In this document: positions 1-6,142 of the stretch, piece after piece | Layout: each line of letters begins with the position of its first letter | Position numbering within the stretch: position 1 is the stretch's first letter | Assembly: GCA_964439885.1 (NCBI GenBank) | Contig: CAYTPE010000035.1 | Location: forward strand, 1 to 11,847 | Origin: CAYTPE01 sp964439885 | Lineage (GTDB): Bacteria > Patescibacteriota > Patescibacteriia > Magasanikbacterales > GWA2-37-8 | Direction of reading: 5' to 3' | DNA length: 11,847 nucleotides | Made by a program: the position numbers and the translations under genes | The notes under the pieces: model-generated | Told to the model about the DNA's origin: nothing | Databases searched by the model: none | What the model saw: the letters and a program-made list of their open reading frames with translations, nothing else

Positions 1-35
1 GTATATGAGACGCTGAAGTGCGCGCCGCCTTACCG

Positions 36-503
36 CTAGAGTGTGGACGAACTTTCACTACTACCGCCAATGCTGGTAATGCTACCAATGACAAAATTGA
101 CAATACTATATGAAAAAATAATGATGACCACACCAATAATAGCGTTCAGTAGCGTCTGTTTCGCTTTGGCTACTTTTTCTTCATCCCCTCCGGCCAACAT
201 CCATTGTAAACCAGCAAGCAGTATAAGTAACAAAAAAATTAAAGCCACAAAACTGAGCCCGAGCTGTATGAGGTGACTAATAAGAGTTCGTGGGTCGGCA
301 GTCGGTAGCCCGCTATACAAACCAAACAGATCCAAATTGCCATACAGCGAAGCATATAGTGGCGTATTGGGTCCTGGAAAATCGCTGATATCGGCCAAGG
401 CAGTTAAGGGAAATAATAAAACCAACCAAATAAAGAAAAGTGGCATTTTAAATAAGTTTATGAGGTTGGAACGGTACGAATTGGTAGTTTGTACTCTCGA
501 CAT
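36..503 (-). CDS. VirB2/TrbC-like pilin-type small membrane protein
   Basis: This is a small envelope protein of the two-helix pilin-like kind (VirB2/TrbC-like), common in Patescibacteria and usually linked to type IV secretion or conjugation-type channels. Numbering from the longest open frame (position 533): a hydrophobic segment at residues 31-47 ends in TALA-D, a likely signal peptidase I site. Two membrane helices follow, at about 88-111 and 128-150, separated by a short charged loop (GGDEEKVAKAKQ) that is the hallmark of the group. The tail is Ser/Gly-rich. The start is uncertain. ATG at 503 gives a signal peptide with a basic N-region, 533 lengthens it, and 446 removes the basic residues. 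No Shine-Dalgarno is visible. It diverges from the transglycosylase-umuDC unit, whose promoter lies inside the 5' end of this frame, favouring one of the shorter starts. No secretion ATPase or other channel gene is in the window, so the function is inferred from family resemblance only. Confidence 0.75.
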   Translation of the reverse strand: MSRVQTTNSYRSNLINLFKMPLFFIWLVLLFPLTALADISDFPGPNTPLYASLYGNLDLFGLYSGLPTADPRTLISHLIQLGLSFVALIFLLLILLAGLQWMLAGGDEEKVAKAKQTLLNAIIGVVIIIFSYSIVNFVIGSITSIGGSSESSSTL

Positions 504-517
504 AACTTGGGTATAAT
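489..517 (+). promoter_or_regulatory. Promoter of the transglycosylase-umuD-umuC unit
   Basis: A perfect -10 hexamer TATAAT at 512-517 has TTGTAC at 489-494 as a -35 with a 17-base spacer. This predicts a start near 524 and a leader of about 30 bases. The self-complementary octamer TGTATACA (525-532) lies right at the predicted transcription start and could be an operator. No canonical LexA box is present. The -35 is only a partial match. Confidence 0.55.
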
Positions 518-554
518 ACTTATCTGTATACATTGACGGCTTTTTATAGTGTCT

Positions 555-1880
555 ATGTCACGCTGGTTACTTACCTCTGCTCTACTTCTGGCAATTTTAA
601 CTACCGGCTTTGTTTCGTTTGCCCCACACGCAGCTTACGCTGACGATCTCTCACAGACCGCACTCGAAAAACAGCTAAAGGATATAGAAAGCCAAATTGC
701 TGCGTTGCAAAGTCAACTTGCCGCCACCCAAAGTGCCAAACAGACACTCACCAAAAAAATCCAACAGCTGCAAATACAGGAAAACAAACTGCGTTTGGAA
801 ATACGCTCTGTCAATCTACGCATCCAGACATTGACTGGCCAGATACACACTACCCAAGCGGCAATCTCAGACGCCGAGTTAAAACTTGAACGCTATCAAA
901 AACAACTCACCACACTCCTACTCACACTTAATACAAATGAACAGACTCCACTCATGGTTGTATTTTTTAGTAGAGATGGCATGAGCGCCTTCTTCGATGA
1001 TTTACAAAACTACAATCGTATTACTAACGAGATAAAAGACCTGACTCGCCTCGCCAAAAATACCAAAGCCACACTCGAACAAAAAAAGGCTGAGTTGGCA
1101 AACCAGCAGGATGACGCCAAGCAGCTACTGAGCATCAATCTAGCTGCCGAGCATTCGTTGACTGATCACTTGCACGAACAAACGCAATTGCTACAGAATA
1201 CGAAGGGGCAAGAAGCCAACTACCAGACCGCCCTCGCTGACACAAAGAAGCGCGCTGCTGAAATTCGCAGTCGTCTCTACGAATTGTTTGGCACTACCAA
1301 ACAAATAAACTTCGGCGATGCCGTCAAGATTGCGCAATGGGTATCGGGACAAACGGGAGTGCGCACTGCTTTTTTACTCGCCATCTTAACACAAGAAACC
1401 AGCCTTGGGAAAAATGTTGGCACCTGTAACCGCGCAGGTGACCCGCCAGAAAAAAGTTGGCGAGTCGTCATGAAGCCGGATCGGGATCAAGAACCTTTCC
1501 AGACCATCACCTCTGAGCTAGGCATGAATATTGATACGACTCCCATATCGTGTCCGCTCAAAGACAAAAATGGCAATCAATATGGTTGGGGTGGTGCCAT
1601 GGGGCCGGCCCAGTTTATTCCCTCCACGTGGATGGGCTATCGCACGAAAGTGGCGGCCATTACCGGTAAAACCGCCAACCCCTGGGACATCCGCGATGCC
1701 TTTATTGCCGCCGCCATAAAATTGAAATCCGATGGAGCCAATGGTACCGATGACGGAGATTGGAAAGCAGCGATGCGATATTTCTCCGGCTCCACAAACG
1801 TTAAATACCGCTTCTACGGAGATTCTGTTTTGGAACTAACACACAAATACGAGAAAGACATTCAAGATATTAACCAGTAG
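555..1880 (+). CDS. Secreted coiled-coil lytic murein transglycosylase
   Basis: Predicted exported peptidoglycan lyase that cleaves glycan strands outside the membrane. Numbering from the in-frame GTG at 549, a signal peptide ends at AYA-D (about residue 31). A long coiled coil covers about 35-245, rich in Gln, Leu and Lys, and includes a PcsB/CwlO/EnvC-like stretch (VVFFSRDGMSAFFDDL, 137-152). A C-terminal soluble-lytic-transglycosylase domain covers about 255-440. It shows the expected catalytic Glu in ILTQETSLG (E283), the GGAMGPAQFIPSTW motif (348-361) and NPWDIRDAFIAAA (377-389), closest to the MltB-like type. The coiled coil may restrain the enzyme or connect it to a membrane partner, as in CwlO and EnvC; that is inference. 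I prefer ATG at 555 because it has the CTATG context seen at most starts here. It is the first gene of a unit with umuD (2-base gap) and umuC, an unusual association. The enzyme call is firm; its link to DNA damage is not. Confidence 0.88.
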   Translation: MSRWLLTSALLLAILTTGFVSFAPHAAYADDLSQTALEKQLKDIESQIAALQSQLAATQSAKQTLTKKIQQLQIQENKLRLEIRSVNLRIQTLTGQIHTTQAAISDAELKLERYQKQLTTLLLTLNTNEQTPLMVVFFSRDGMSAFFDDLQNYNRITNEIKDLTRLAKNTKATLEQKKAELANQQDDAKQLLSINLAAEHSLTDHLHEQTQLLQNTKGQEANYQTALADTKKRAAEIRSRLYELFGTTKQINFGDAVKIAQWVSGQTGVRTAFLLAILTQETSLGKNVGTCNRAGDPPEKSWRVVMKPDRDQEPFQTITSELGMNIDTTPISCPLKDKNGNQYGWGGAMGPAQFIPSTWMGYRTKVAAITGKTANPWDIRDAFIAAAIKLKSDGANGTDDGDWKAAMRYFSGSTNVKYRFYGDSVLELTHKYEKDIQDINQ

Positions 1881-1882
1881 CT

Positions 1883-2329
1883 ATGCCTCGTCGTCAAGCC
1901 ACCTCTCTCATACGCGCATCTACTGGGGGGCGTGGAAAATCGCTTGTTCCACTCTTTAGTTCACCCGTTTCGGCAGGCTTCCCTACTCCAGCGGACGATG
2001 AGGTTGCTGCTGCAATTGATATGAACGAGCTACTTATTCACAACAAACCGTCTACGTATCTGGTGCGCGTACAAGGAAACTCACTGACGGGGGCCGGAAT
2101 TCTAAACAACGACATTCTCATTCTCGACGCTTCCTTGACTCCGGTGAATGACCAGATTGTGGTAGCGCGTATTGATGGAGAATTTCTGGTAAAGCGGTAT
2201 AGTGTGGAGCGGGGCAAACGGTATCTCAAGGCCGAGCATGCCGACTACCCACCGATTGCCCTTACCGATGATACCGATGGTGCGATTGTTGGTGTCGTAA
2301 CCGGAGTAGTTCGAACCCTGGTTTCTTAA
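1883..2329 (+). CDS. umuD: UmuD-like self-cleaving SOS mutagenesis protein
   Basis: UmuD is an S24-family (LexA/UmuD) protein. On contact with RecA filaments it cuts off its own N-terminal arm, and the resulting UmuD' activates UmuC as DNA polymerase V. The 148-residue length fits the family (E. coli 139). Visible here: the cleavage region VSAGFPTPADD with the scissile bond expected at A31-G32, the nucleophile in QGNSLTGAG (S67), the general base Lys in GEFLVKRY (K104), and a closing strand VVGVV..V. The scissile residue is Ala, as in LexA, where E. coli UmuD has Cys. The N-terminal arm is longer and more basic than in E. coli. It sits 2 bases after the transglycosylase gene and 3 bases before umuC, with no promoter or Shine-Dalgarno between, so it is probably read from the same transcript. 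A free-standing LexA-like repressor is less likely, as no HTH domain is present. Confidence 0.93.
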   Translation: MPRRQATSLIRASTGGRGKSLVPLFSSPVSAGFPTPADDEVAAAIDMNELLIHNKPSTYLVRVQGNSLTGAGILNNDILILDASLTPVNDQIVVARIDGEFLVKRYSVERGKRYLKAEHADYPPIALTDDTDGAIVGVVTGVVRTLVS

Positions 2330-2332
2330 TCT

Positions 2333-3592
2333 ATGGGAAAAAATCTTTTTGCTTTGGTAGACTGTAATAATTTTTTTGTTTCGTGTGAACGCGCCTTTCG
2401 TCCTGATCTGGAAACAAAACCGGTGGCTGTACTATCGAGCAATGATGGATGCATCGTCTCTCGTTCGAATGAAGTGAAAAAATTGGGAATTCCGATGGGA
2501 GCTCCTTATTTTCAGTACCGTGAATTATTCAAAAAAAATAATGTACACGTATTTTCTTCCAACTTTGGCTTGTACCGCGACCTCTCGGCGCGGGTAATGA
2601 GCACGGTGACGGGTTATACTGATGCGATAGAAATATATTCGATCGACGAAGCCTTTTTGCATGTTCCGGGGAACAGGGCCGCTGTAGAATGGGGAAATAA
2701 TCTAAAAAAAACAATCCGACAATGGACGCTGATACCGACCTCAATTGGCATTGCCCCCACTAAAGTGCTCGCCAAACTGGCCAGCCACATTGCCAAAACC
2801 ACACCAGAATTTGGTGGGGTATTCGATATGAGCACAGGGGTCATTGATGATATTCTGGCGTGCCTTCCAGTGCACGAGGTGTGGGGTATTGGACGTGTAC
2901 AAACAGCCCTGCTTCTCAAACACGGCATCGAAACTGTACTTGACTTGAAACAGGCCGATGACAGCTGGATACGTAAGCACCTCACGATTCGTGGATTGCA
3001 GATCGTACACGAACTGCGCGGCACTGTGTGCTTCCCTTTGTTCCACAACCCGGCACCGGCCAAATCACTCATTCATTCACGCTCGTTTGGGAAAACAGTA
3101 GAAAATTTTTCTGTATTAGAAAAAGCGTGTATTGAATTTACAACCTTGGCTGCCGAAAAATTACGCTCACAACACCAAACGACACGACGACTCACGATAT
3201 TTATTCGAACGCGACGTTTTGGTGCTGGGAAAAAATTTCACGCGTCGACAGTGGTACCGCTCACCACGGCTACTAATTATACGCCCACCCTGATTCAAGC
3301 AACACTCGTGGGACTCAAAAACATATATCGCTCCGGCTTCCACTACGCCAAAGCTGGAGTGTGTTTTACCGAGCTTGAGAGCGAATCACTGCAGCAACAA
3401 AACTTATTTACAGCCCAGGATAAAGATAAAGAGCAACGAGTAATGCGCGCAGTTGACCACCTGAACGAACGATACGGGAGCAAAACCATAAAACCCGCTA
3501 CCCTCATAGGGAGTACTCCGTGGCACGTTAAACACAATCTGGTGTCGCCACGCTACACCACCGTTTTGAATGAGATACCCCACGTGCACTAA
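2333..3592 (+). CDS. umuC: UmuC-like Y-family translesion DNA polymerase
   Basis: Catalytic subunit of a DNA polymerase V-like enzyme that copies past lesions at the cost of mutations. Its 419 residues are close to E. coli UmuC (422). The palm carries the metal ligands: D10 in FALVDCNNFF and D105-E106 in YSIDEAF. F15 occupies the steric-gate position that excludes ribonucleotides (Tyr in E. coli). The SSNDGCIVSRSNE region (35-47) is the fingers motif typical of UmuC. A helix-hairpin-helix region follows (LPVHEVWGIGRVQTALLLKHG, about 178-198), then the little-finger domain (about 245-350). A clamp-binding motif QQNLF is at 355-359, where E. coli UmuC has its own. The end SPRYTT (405-410) is also conserved. 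All key residues are present, so it should be active. It follows umuD after 3 bases and needs UmuD' as partner in known systems. No terminator follows directly, so transcription may continue into the small KGG gene. Confidence 0.95.
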   Translation: MGKNLFALVDCNNFFVSCERAFRPDLETKPVAVLSSNDGCIVSRSNEVKKLGIPMGAPYFQYRELFKKNNVHVFSSNFGLYRDLSARVMSTVTGYTDAIEIYSIDEAFLHVPGNRAAVEWGNNLKKTIRQWTLIPTSIGIAPTKVLAKLASHIAKTTPEFGGVFDMSTGVIDDILACLPVHEVWGIGRVQTALLLKHGIETVLDLKQADDSWIRKHLTIRGLQIVHELRGTVCFPLFHNPAPAKSLIHSRSFGKTVENFSVLEKACIEFTTLAAEKLRSQHQTTRRLTIFIRTRRFGAGKKFHASTVVPLTTATNYTPTLIQATLVGLKNIYRSGFHYAKAGVCFTELESESLQQQNLFTAQDKDKEQRVMRAVDHLNERYGSKTIKPATLIGSTPWHVKHNLVSPRYTTVLNEIPHVH

Positions 3593-3741
3593 ACCACATC
3601 TGCACCCAACCGATGCTAACGCTTATGTAAGTAAAGATGCAAAGTGCCAGTCAGATATGATATTATCAATCGTTTTCGACTGCTATACAGGCATCGTCGT
3701 CGAAATGTCTTGTCCGAAAACGCTATGTAATTTCATATACT

Positions 3742-3915
3742 ATGTGTGCAGAATCCAATCGCGGTCTGGCTGCTGCCGACGATCAAACTCGTCGACGAGT
3801 GGCGAGCGCTGGAGGCAGCGCTCCTCATCCTCACGGTCGAGGAATGCAGCGCGTCTCTCCAGAGAAACGCCGTGAAATCGCTTCTAAAGGCGGCCGAGCG
3901 CGGCACGGTGAATAA
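3742..3915 (+). CDS. Small KGG-motif protein (57 aa)
   Basis: A short gene supported by motif and by context. The C-terminal half reads SPEKRREIASKGGRA (39-53), which matches the KGG repeat of stress-induced proteins (Pfam family KGG, as in GsiB-type proteins). The N-terminal half is Ala/Gly/Arg-rich with GGSAPHPHGRG (24-34). The product is a small, very hydrophilic basic protein, probably cytosolic and perhaps disordered, with an unknown molecular role; KGG proteins are associated with general, acid or desiccation stress. The start ATG has the CTATG context used by most genes here, with no Shine-Dalgarno. The stop lies 12 bases before a strong hairpin terminator, as expected for a real gene. 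It is 149 bases after umuC and may share its transcript. It is locally richer in GC than the sequence on both sides. It faces a second KGG gene on the opposite strand. Confidence 0.72.
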   Translation: MCAESNRGLAAADDQTRRRVASAGGSAPHPHGRGMQRVSPEKRREIASKGGRARHGE

Positions 3916-3927
3916 ACACTTTGAAGC

Positions 3928-3955
3928 AAAAAGACTGCTTGTACGCAGTCTTTTT
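3928..3955. terminator. Bidirectional rho-independent terminator
   Basis: Perfect 11-base stem AAAAAGACTGC / GCAGTCTTTTT with the 6-base loop TTGTAC. The A and T runs at its two ends make it work on either strand. It ends the rightward unit (umuDC plus the small KGG gene), starting 12 bases after that gene's stop, and lies 71 bases past the end of the leftward KGG gene. Confidence 0.88.
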
Positions 3956-4026
3956 GATATACAGTATACACGCCCCTCTGGCGTGGATTAAAATTATGTC
4001 CACTGTAAATCACCGTATGATGATGA

Positions 4027-4290
4027 TTATTCTTCCTCATCACCCCCACGCGCTTCTCCGCCCTTTTTACCGATCTCTGACATGTGTTCGCGCCCCTCAG
4101 ACCCCCCACTCACTGCCTCACCACCTTTGCGCCCCATTTCAGCATACCCTTCAGGCCCAAGTTCTTCCTTGCGCGCTTCACCACCCTTTTTGCCAATGTC
4201 TTGGTAAAACTCTTTTCCGTGAGTTTGAGCTGTTTTTTCGCCTCCCTTGCGCCCCGCCTCTTCTACCGACATTTTTTCATCGTTCGACAT
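4027..4290 (-). CDS. Four-repeat KGG stress-type protein
   Basis: An 87-residue, highly charged Gly/Glu/Lys protein with no signal peptide or membrane segment. It contains four KGG repeats at residues 15-17, 35-37, 55-57 and 76-78. Each sits in a G(R/K)KGGE core and is preceded by a short Glu-rich spacer, giving a period of about 20 residues. This is the architecture of GsiB-like general stress proteins, thought to be hydrophilic, largely unstructured protectants; the exact role is not known. The start is fixed by a perfect AAAGGAGGTGA 4 bases upstream, one of only two in the window, which predicts high translation. It lies 76 bases downstream of the SDH-proteinase-like gene with only a weak hairpin between (AGCGT/ACGCT, 4321-4335), so co-transcription is possible. 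It converges with the 57-residue KGG gene across the shared terminator at 3928-3955. Confidence 0.88.
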   Translation of the reverse strand: MSNDEKMSVEEAGRKGGEKTAQTHGKEFYQDIGKKGGEARKEELGPEGYAEMGRKGGEAVSGGSEGREHMSEIGKKGGEARGGDEEE

Positions 4291-4294
4291 ACCT

Positions 4295-4305
4295 TCACCT
4301 CCTTT
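4295..4305 (-). promoter_or_regulatory. Perfect Shine-Dalgarno of the four-repeat KGG gene
   Basis: On the minus strand this reads AAAGGAGGTGA, fully complementary to the usual 3' end of 16S rRNA. The GGAGG core is 7 bases from the ATG. It fixes the start, and it contrasts with most genes here, which have no such site. Confidence 0.85.
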
Positions 4306-4366
4306 CCTTTAGAGATACCTAGCGTTCTTGACGCTTGGCATTCGCGCTCTCTTACAGAACGAAATA

Positions 4367-5410
4367 CTATAAATCTGAGCGAATCACCTGATCGTTTCCG
4401 TGGTGCACTTCGTGGCGAAGGGATTGCCAACGAAACTCATTTTTAAATATGAACCAATCTTTAAGAATCTCGTCTAAGCGTTTTTCATGTGTGTGATGCA
4501 GAGTGAAACGCAGACTGCTCGATTCAATGACGGTGGTGACCGCTTCGGTATGTATGCAGCTTTTGTTTAGATATGATTTAACGGCTCGAGTAAGATACAC
4601 ATAGGTAGTTAGAAGCGAACTAAGCGTTTCATCGAGCATTGTTGATGAATAGCGCACTGGCAAACCAATCTGCAGTGCTTTGTGACGTGGTATAGGGTAT
4701 GAATGGGACGGATATTCTTCGTTCAGCTTTCGTATAATCGATTTTCGTATTTCAGCGTTGGGTGGGTTACGTCTGAGTTCCATCATGTCACTACAAAGCA
4801 TCTCGGATAAATTTGTGCTGCGAGCGATAGCACCAAACGCAACGGGATGAATGTAATTAAAAATTGTTTTATATACTTCATGACGATCGTGAACTGTCGG
4901 ACGATTCTTAAGAAGCGCGCGCACCGATCGATTTACTTCATCGAGTTCAACATACACTGGTTTATTATCAGCGTCTTTGGGATTCAGTGGGTGATATAAA
5001 CTTGTATCCACCGCGGTGAGATATGAAAGTGGTGTCATAATAATTTTATCGGCTGCTAAACTGAGTATGGTGCCAGCACTGGCCGCCGCTTCAGGGAGCA
5101 CGATGGTAAGCTCCTCGCAAAAAGAGCGCAATAAGCAGGCAATTCGCCACGCGCTCTGACCATTACCTCCGTGTGAGACAACAATAAAGAATAATTTTTT
5201 TTGAAAACCAATTTTTTTTAAATGAGTGAAAAAATATTTTACATCATCGTCATGAATACGTGCATCGGTGCCGGTATAATAGCTCATGACTGGCCCGCCA
5301 AGTTGGGCTTCAACCTCACAAAGGAGCCGTTGTGTTTCTACCCATAAAACCGGCGGCTGTTCGATTGCTTCGAATGCTTGTGTTGCGAGAGTTGTTTCTT
5401 CTTTTTCCAT
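4367..5410 (-). CDS. SDH-proteinase-like (ClpP/SppA fold) serine protease, cytosolic
   Basis: Resembles the serine dehydrogenase proteinase family (SDH_protease), soluble relatives of SppA and ClpP. Numbering is from a GTG at 5497; I prefer ATG at 5410 (residue 30), giving 347 residues. The core pattern is a strand FFIVVSHGGNG (103-113), replacing the usual HSPGG oxyanion loop. Next comes a helix, then LPEAAASAGTILSLAADKIIM (134-154), with the probable nucleophile S140 in the SAG motif, and finally LTAVDTSL (160-167), equivalent to the family's GPIDP. No signal peptide or membrane helix is present, so it should act in the cytosol. The region after about 170 is family-variable and basic. The shorter start is favoured because a good promoter lies inside the longer frame and because 5410 has the CTATG context. 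Substrate is unknown and no partner gene is adjacent. The second catalytic residue cannot be assigned by eye; an inactive homologue cannot be excluded. Confidence 0.72.
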   Translation of the reverse strand: MEKEETTLATQAFEAIEQPPVLWVETQRLLCEVEAQLGGPVMSYYTGTDARIHDDDVKYFFTHLKKIGFQKKLFFIVVSHGGNGQSAWRIACLLRSFCEELTIVLPEAAASAGTILSLAADKIIMTPLSYLTAVDTSLYHPLNPKDADNKPVYVELDEVNRSVRALLKNRPTVHDRHEVYKTIFNYIHPVAFGAIARSTNLSEMLCSDMMELRRNPPNAEIRKSIIRKLNEEYPSHSYPIPRHKALQIGLPVRYSSTMLDETLSSLLTTYVYLTRAVKSYLNKSCIHTEAVTTVIESSSLRFTLHHTHEKRLDEILKDWFIFKNEFRWQSLRHEVHHGNDQVIRSDL

Positions 5411-5464
5411 AGATGAGCAGTTGAAAACCCCAACGTTGTTGAAGTAGGTAAGTATGGTACCATG

Positions 5465-5493
5465 TGTATAACACGCTTCAATATTCACTTCAA
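5465..5493 (-). promoter_or_regulatory. Promoter of the SDH-proteinase-like gene
   Basis: On the minus strand, TTGAAG (5488-5493) and TATACA (5465-5470) are separated by exactly 17 bases. The predicted start is near 5458, giving a leader of about 48 bases to ATG at 5410. Its position inside the longest open frame argues against the GTG start at 5497. Confidence 0.6.
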
Positions 5494-5497
5494 GCAC

Positions 5498-5528
5498 AAC
5501 AGAACAGCGATATTATCGCTGTTCTGTT
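5498..5528 (-). terminator. 13-bp hairpin ending the four-repeat secreted protein gene
   Basis: Perfect 13-base stem AACAGAACAGCGA / TCGCTGTTCTGTT with loop TATTA, 25 bases past the stop of the gene at 5554-6012. The U-run after it on the minus strand is weak (TT then GTGCTT), so it may act as an attenuator or 3' stabiliser more than as a full terminator. It lies immediately upstream of the -35 of the next gene's promoter. Confidence 0.6.
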
Positions 5529-5553
5529 TGCATATGCTGCGCAATGTGCGCTC

Positions 5554-6012
5554 CTACATACCGGTAGTAGTTGAGTTCCCTGAGCTATCACTGGTTATTC
5601 CACCATTCATGGAATTCTGATTATTCATGAGCAGGTCGTAGAGGAACAGTTTTCCGATGCCGTTATTATTGTTGCCGAGCAGATTACCGAGCGATCCATT
5701 ATTTCCGAAGAGTTGACTTAAGAGGATCAGATCACCAAGCTTATTACTCGATGCAGATCCGAGCATACTTGAACCTCCACCTGAATCGAACAACTGATCA
5801 AGCACAAACAAGTTTCCGAGATTCATGTTGTTGCCACCGAATAAACCATTTGATCTACCAAAAAGCGAATCGAGCACAAGTAAATTACCAAGATCAGAAT
5901 TTCCGAGCACTGAACTTGCTGCTCCAGCTGTACCGGCAAACGCGGTTAAGCAGCCTGCGAGCGCTACAGCGGTTGTGACAGTCCCAATAAACGCTTTGCG
6001 TATAAATGACAT
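5554..6012 (-). CDS. Secreted protein with four Leu/Gly/Asn-rich repeats, function unknown
   Basis: I do not recognise this 152-residue protein. It begins with an export signal: basic N-region (MSFIRK), hydrophobic core to about residue 20, then LAGC at 18-21, which fits a lipobox, followed by a signal peptidase I-like site at AGA-A (29-32). Either lipoprotein anchoring or free secretion is possible. The mature part has four copies of a short hydrophobic unit: DLGNLLVLDSLFG (40-52), NLGNLFVLDQLF (64-75), KLGDLILLSQLFG (91-103) and GIGKLFLYDLLM (118-129). They are 24-27 residues apart and joined by Gly/Asn/Ser linkers. There is no other Cys and few charges. Short aliphatic strands in Gly/Asn linkers resemble self-assembling or amyloid-like surface proteins, but that is inference. 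A perfect AAAGGAGGTGA 6 bases upstream fixes the start and predicts abundant product. It is a single-gene unit bounded by hairpins on both sides. Confidence 0.8.
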   Translation of the reverse strand: MSFIRKAFIGTVTTAVALAGCLTAFAGTAGAASSVLGNSDLGNLLVLDSLFGRSNGLFGGNNMNLGNLFVLDQLFDSGGGSSMLGSASSNKLGDLILLSQLFGNNGSLGNLLGNNNNGIGKLFLYDLLMNNQNSMNGGITSDSSGNSTTTGM

Positions 6013-6018
6013 AGTATG

Positions 6019-6029
6019 TCACCTCCTTT
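6019..6029 (-). promoter_or_regulatory. Perfect Shine-Dalgarno of the four-repeat secreted protein
   Basis: On the minus strand this is AAAGGAGGTGA, with the GGAGG core 9 bases before the ATG. It is identical over 11 bases to the site of the KGG gene at 4295-4305. No convincing -35/-10 pair is visible between it and the terminator at 6108-6135. Confidence 0.85.
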
Positions 6030-6107
6030 CTTGTTGCACTTCATGGCATGTGTCTTAGGGTATGTGACGCCGTAAAAAAATTGGAATTACATTGGTATGT
6101 GCTCAAT

Positions 6108-6135
6108 AAAAAAACAACCTCGCAAGAGGTTGTTT
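6108..6135 (-). terminator. Rho-independent terminator of the DedA-glycosyltransferase unit
   Basis: On the minus strand, AAACAACCTC / GAGGTTGTTT forms a 10-base stem with loop TTGC, followed by an unbroken T run. It begins 8 bases after the glycosyltransferase stop codon. Confidence 0.9.
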
Positions 6136-6142
6136 GGCAAAT

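Noticed and set aside
485..555. LexA (SOS) box before the transglycosylase-umuDC unit
   Set aside because: Neither the E. coli type (CTGT-N8-ACAG) nor the Bacillus type (CGAAC-N4-GTTCG) is present. TGTATACA at 525-532 is only a short palindrome.
2614..3072. 152-codon open frame on the minus strand
   Set aside because: It is antisense to umuC, where the motifs are unambiguous, and it has no start signal.
3921..4322. 133-codon open frame on the plus strand
   Set aside because: It lies antisense to the four-repeat KGG gene, which has a perfect Shine-Dalgarno and family motif; the plus frame is Pro/His/Phe-rich with no domain pattern.
5411..5497. 29-residue N-terminal extension of the SDH-proteinase-like protein
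   Set aside because: It starts at GTG without a Shine-Dalgarno and contains a well-formed promoter for the gene itself, so the ATG at 5410 is preferred.
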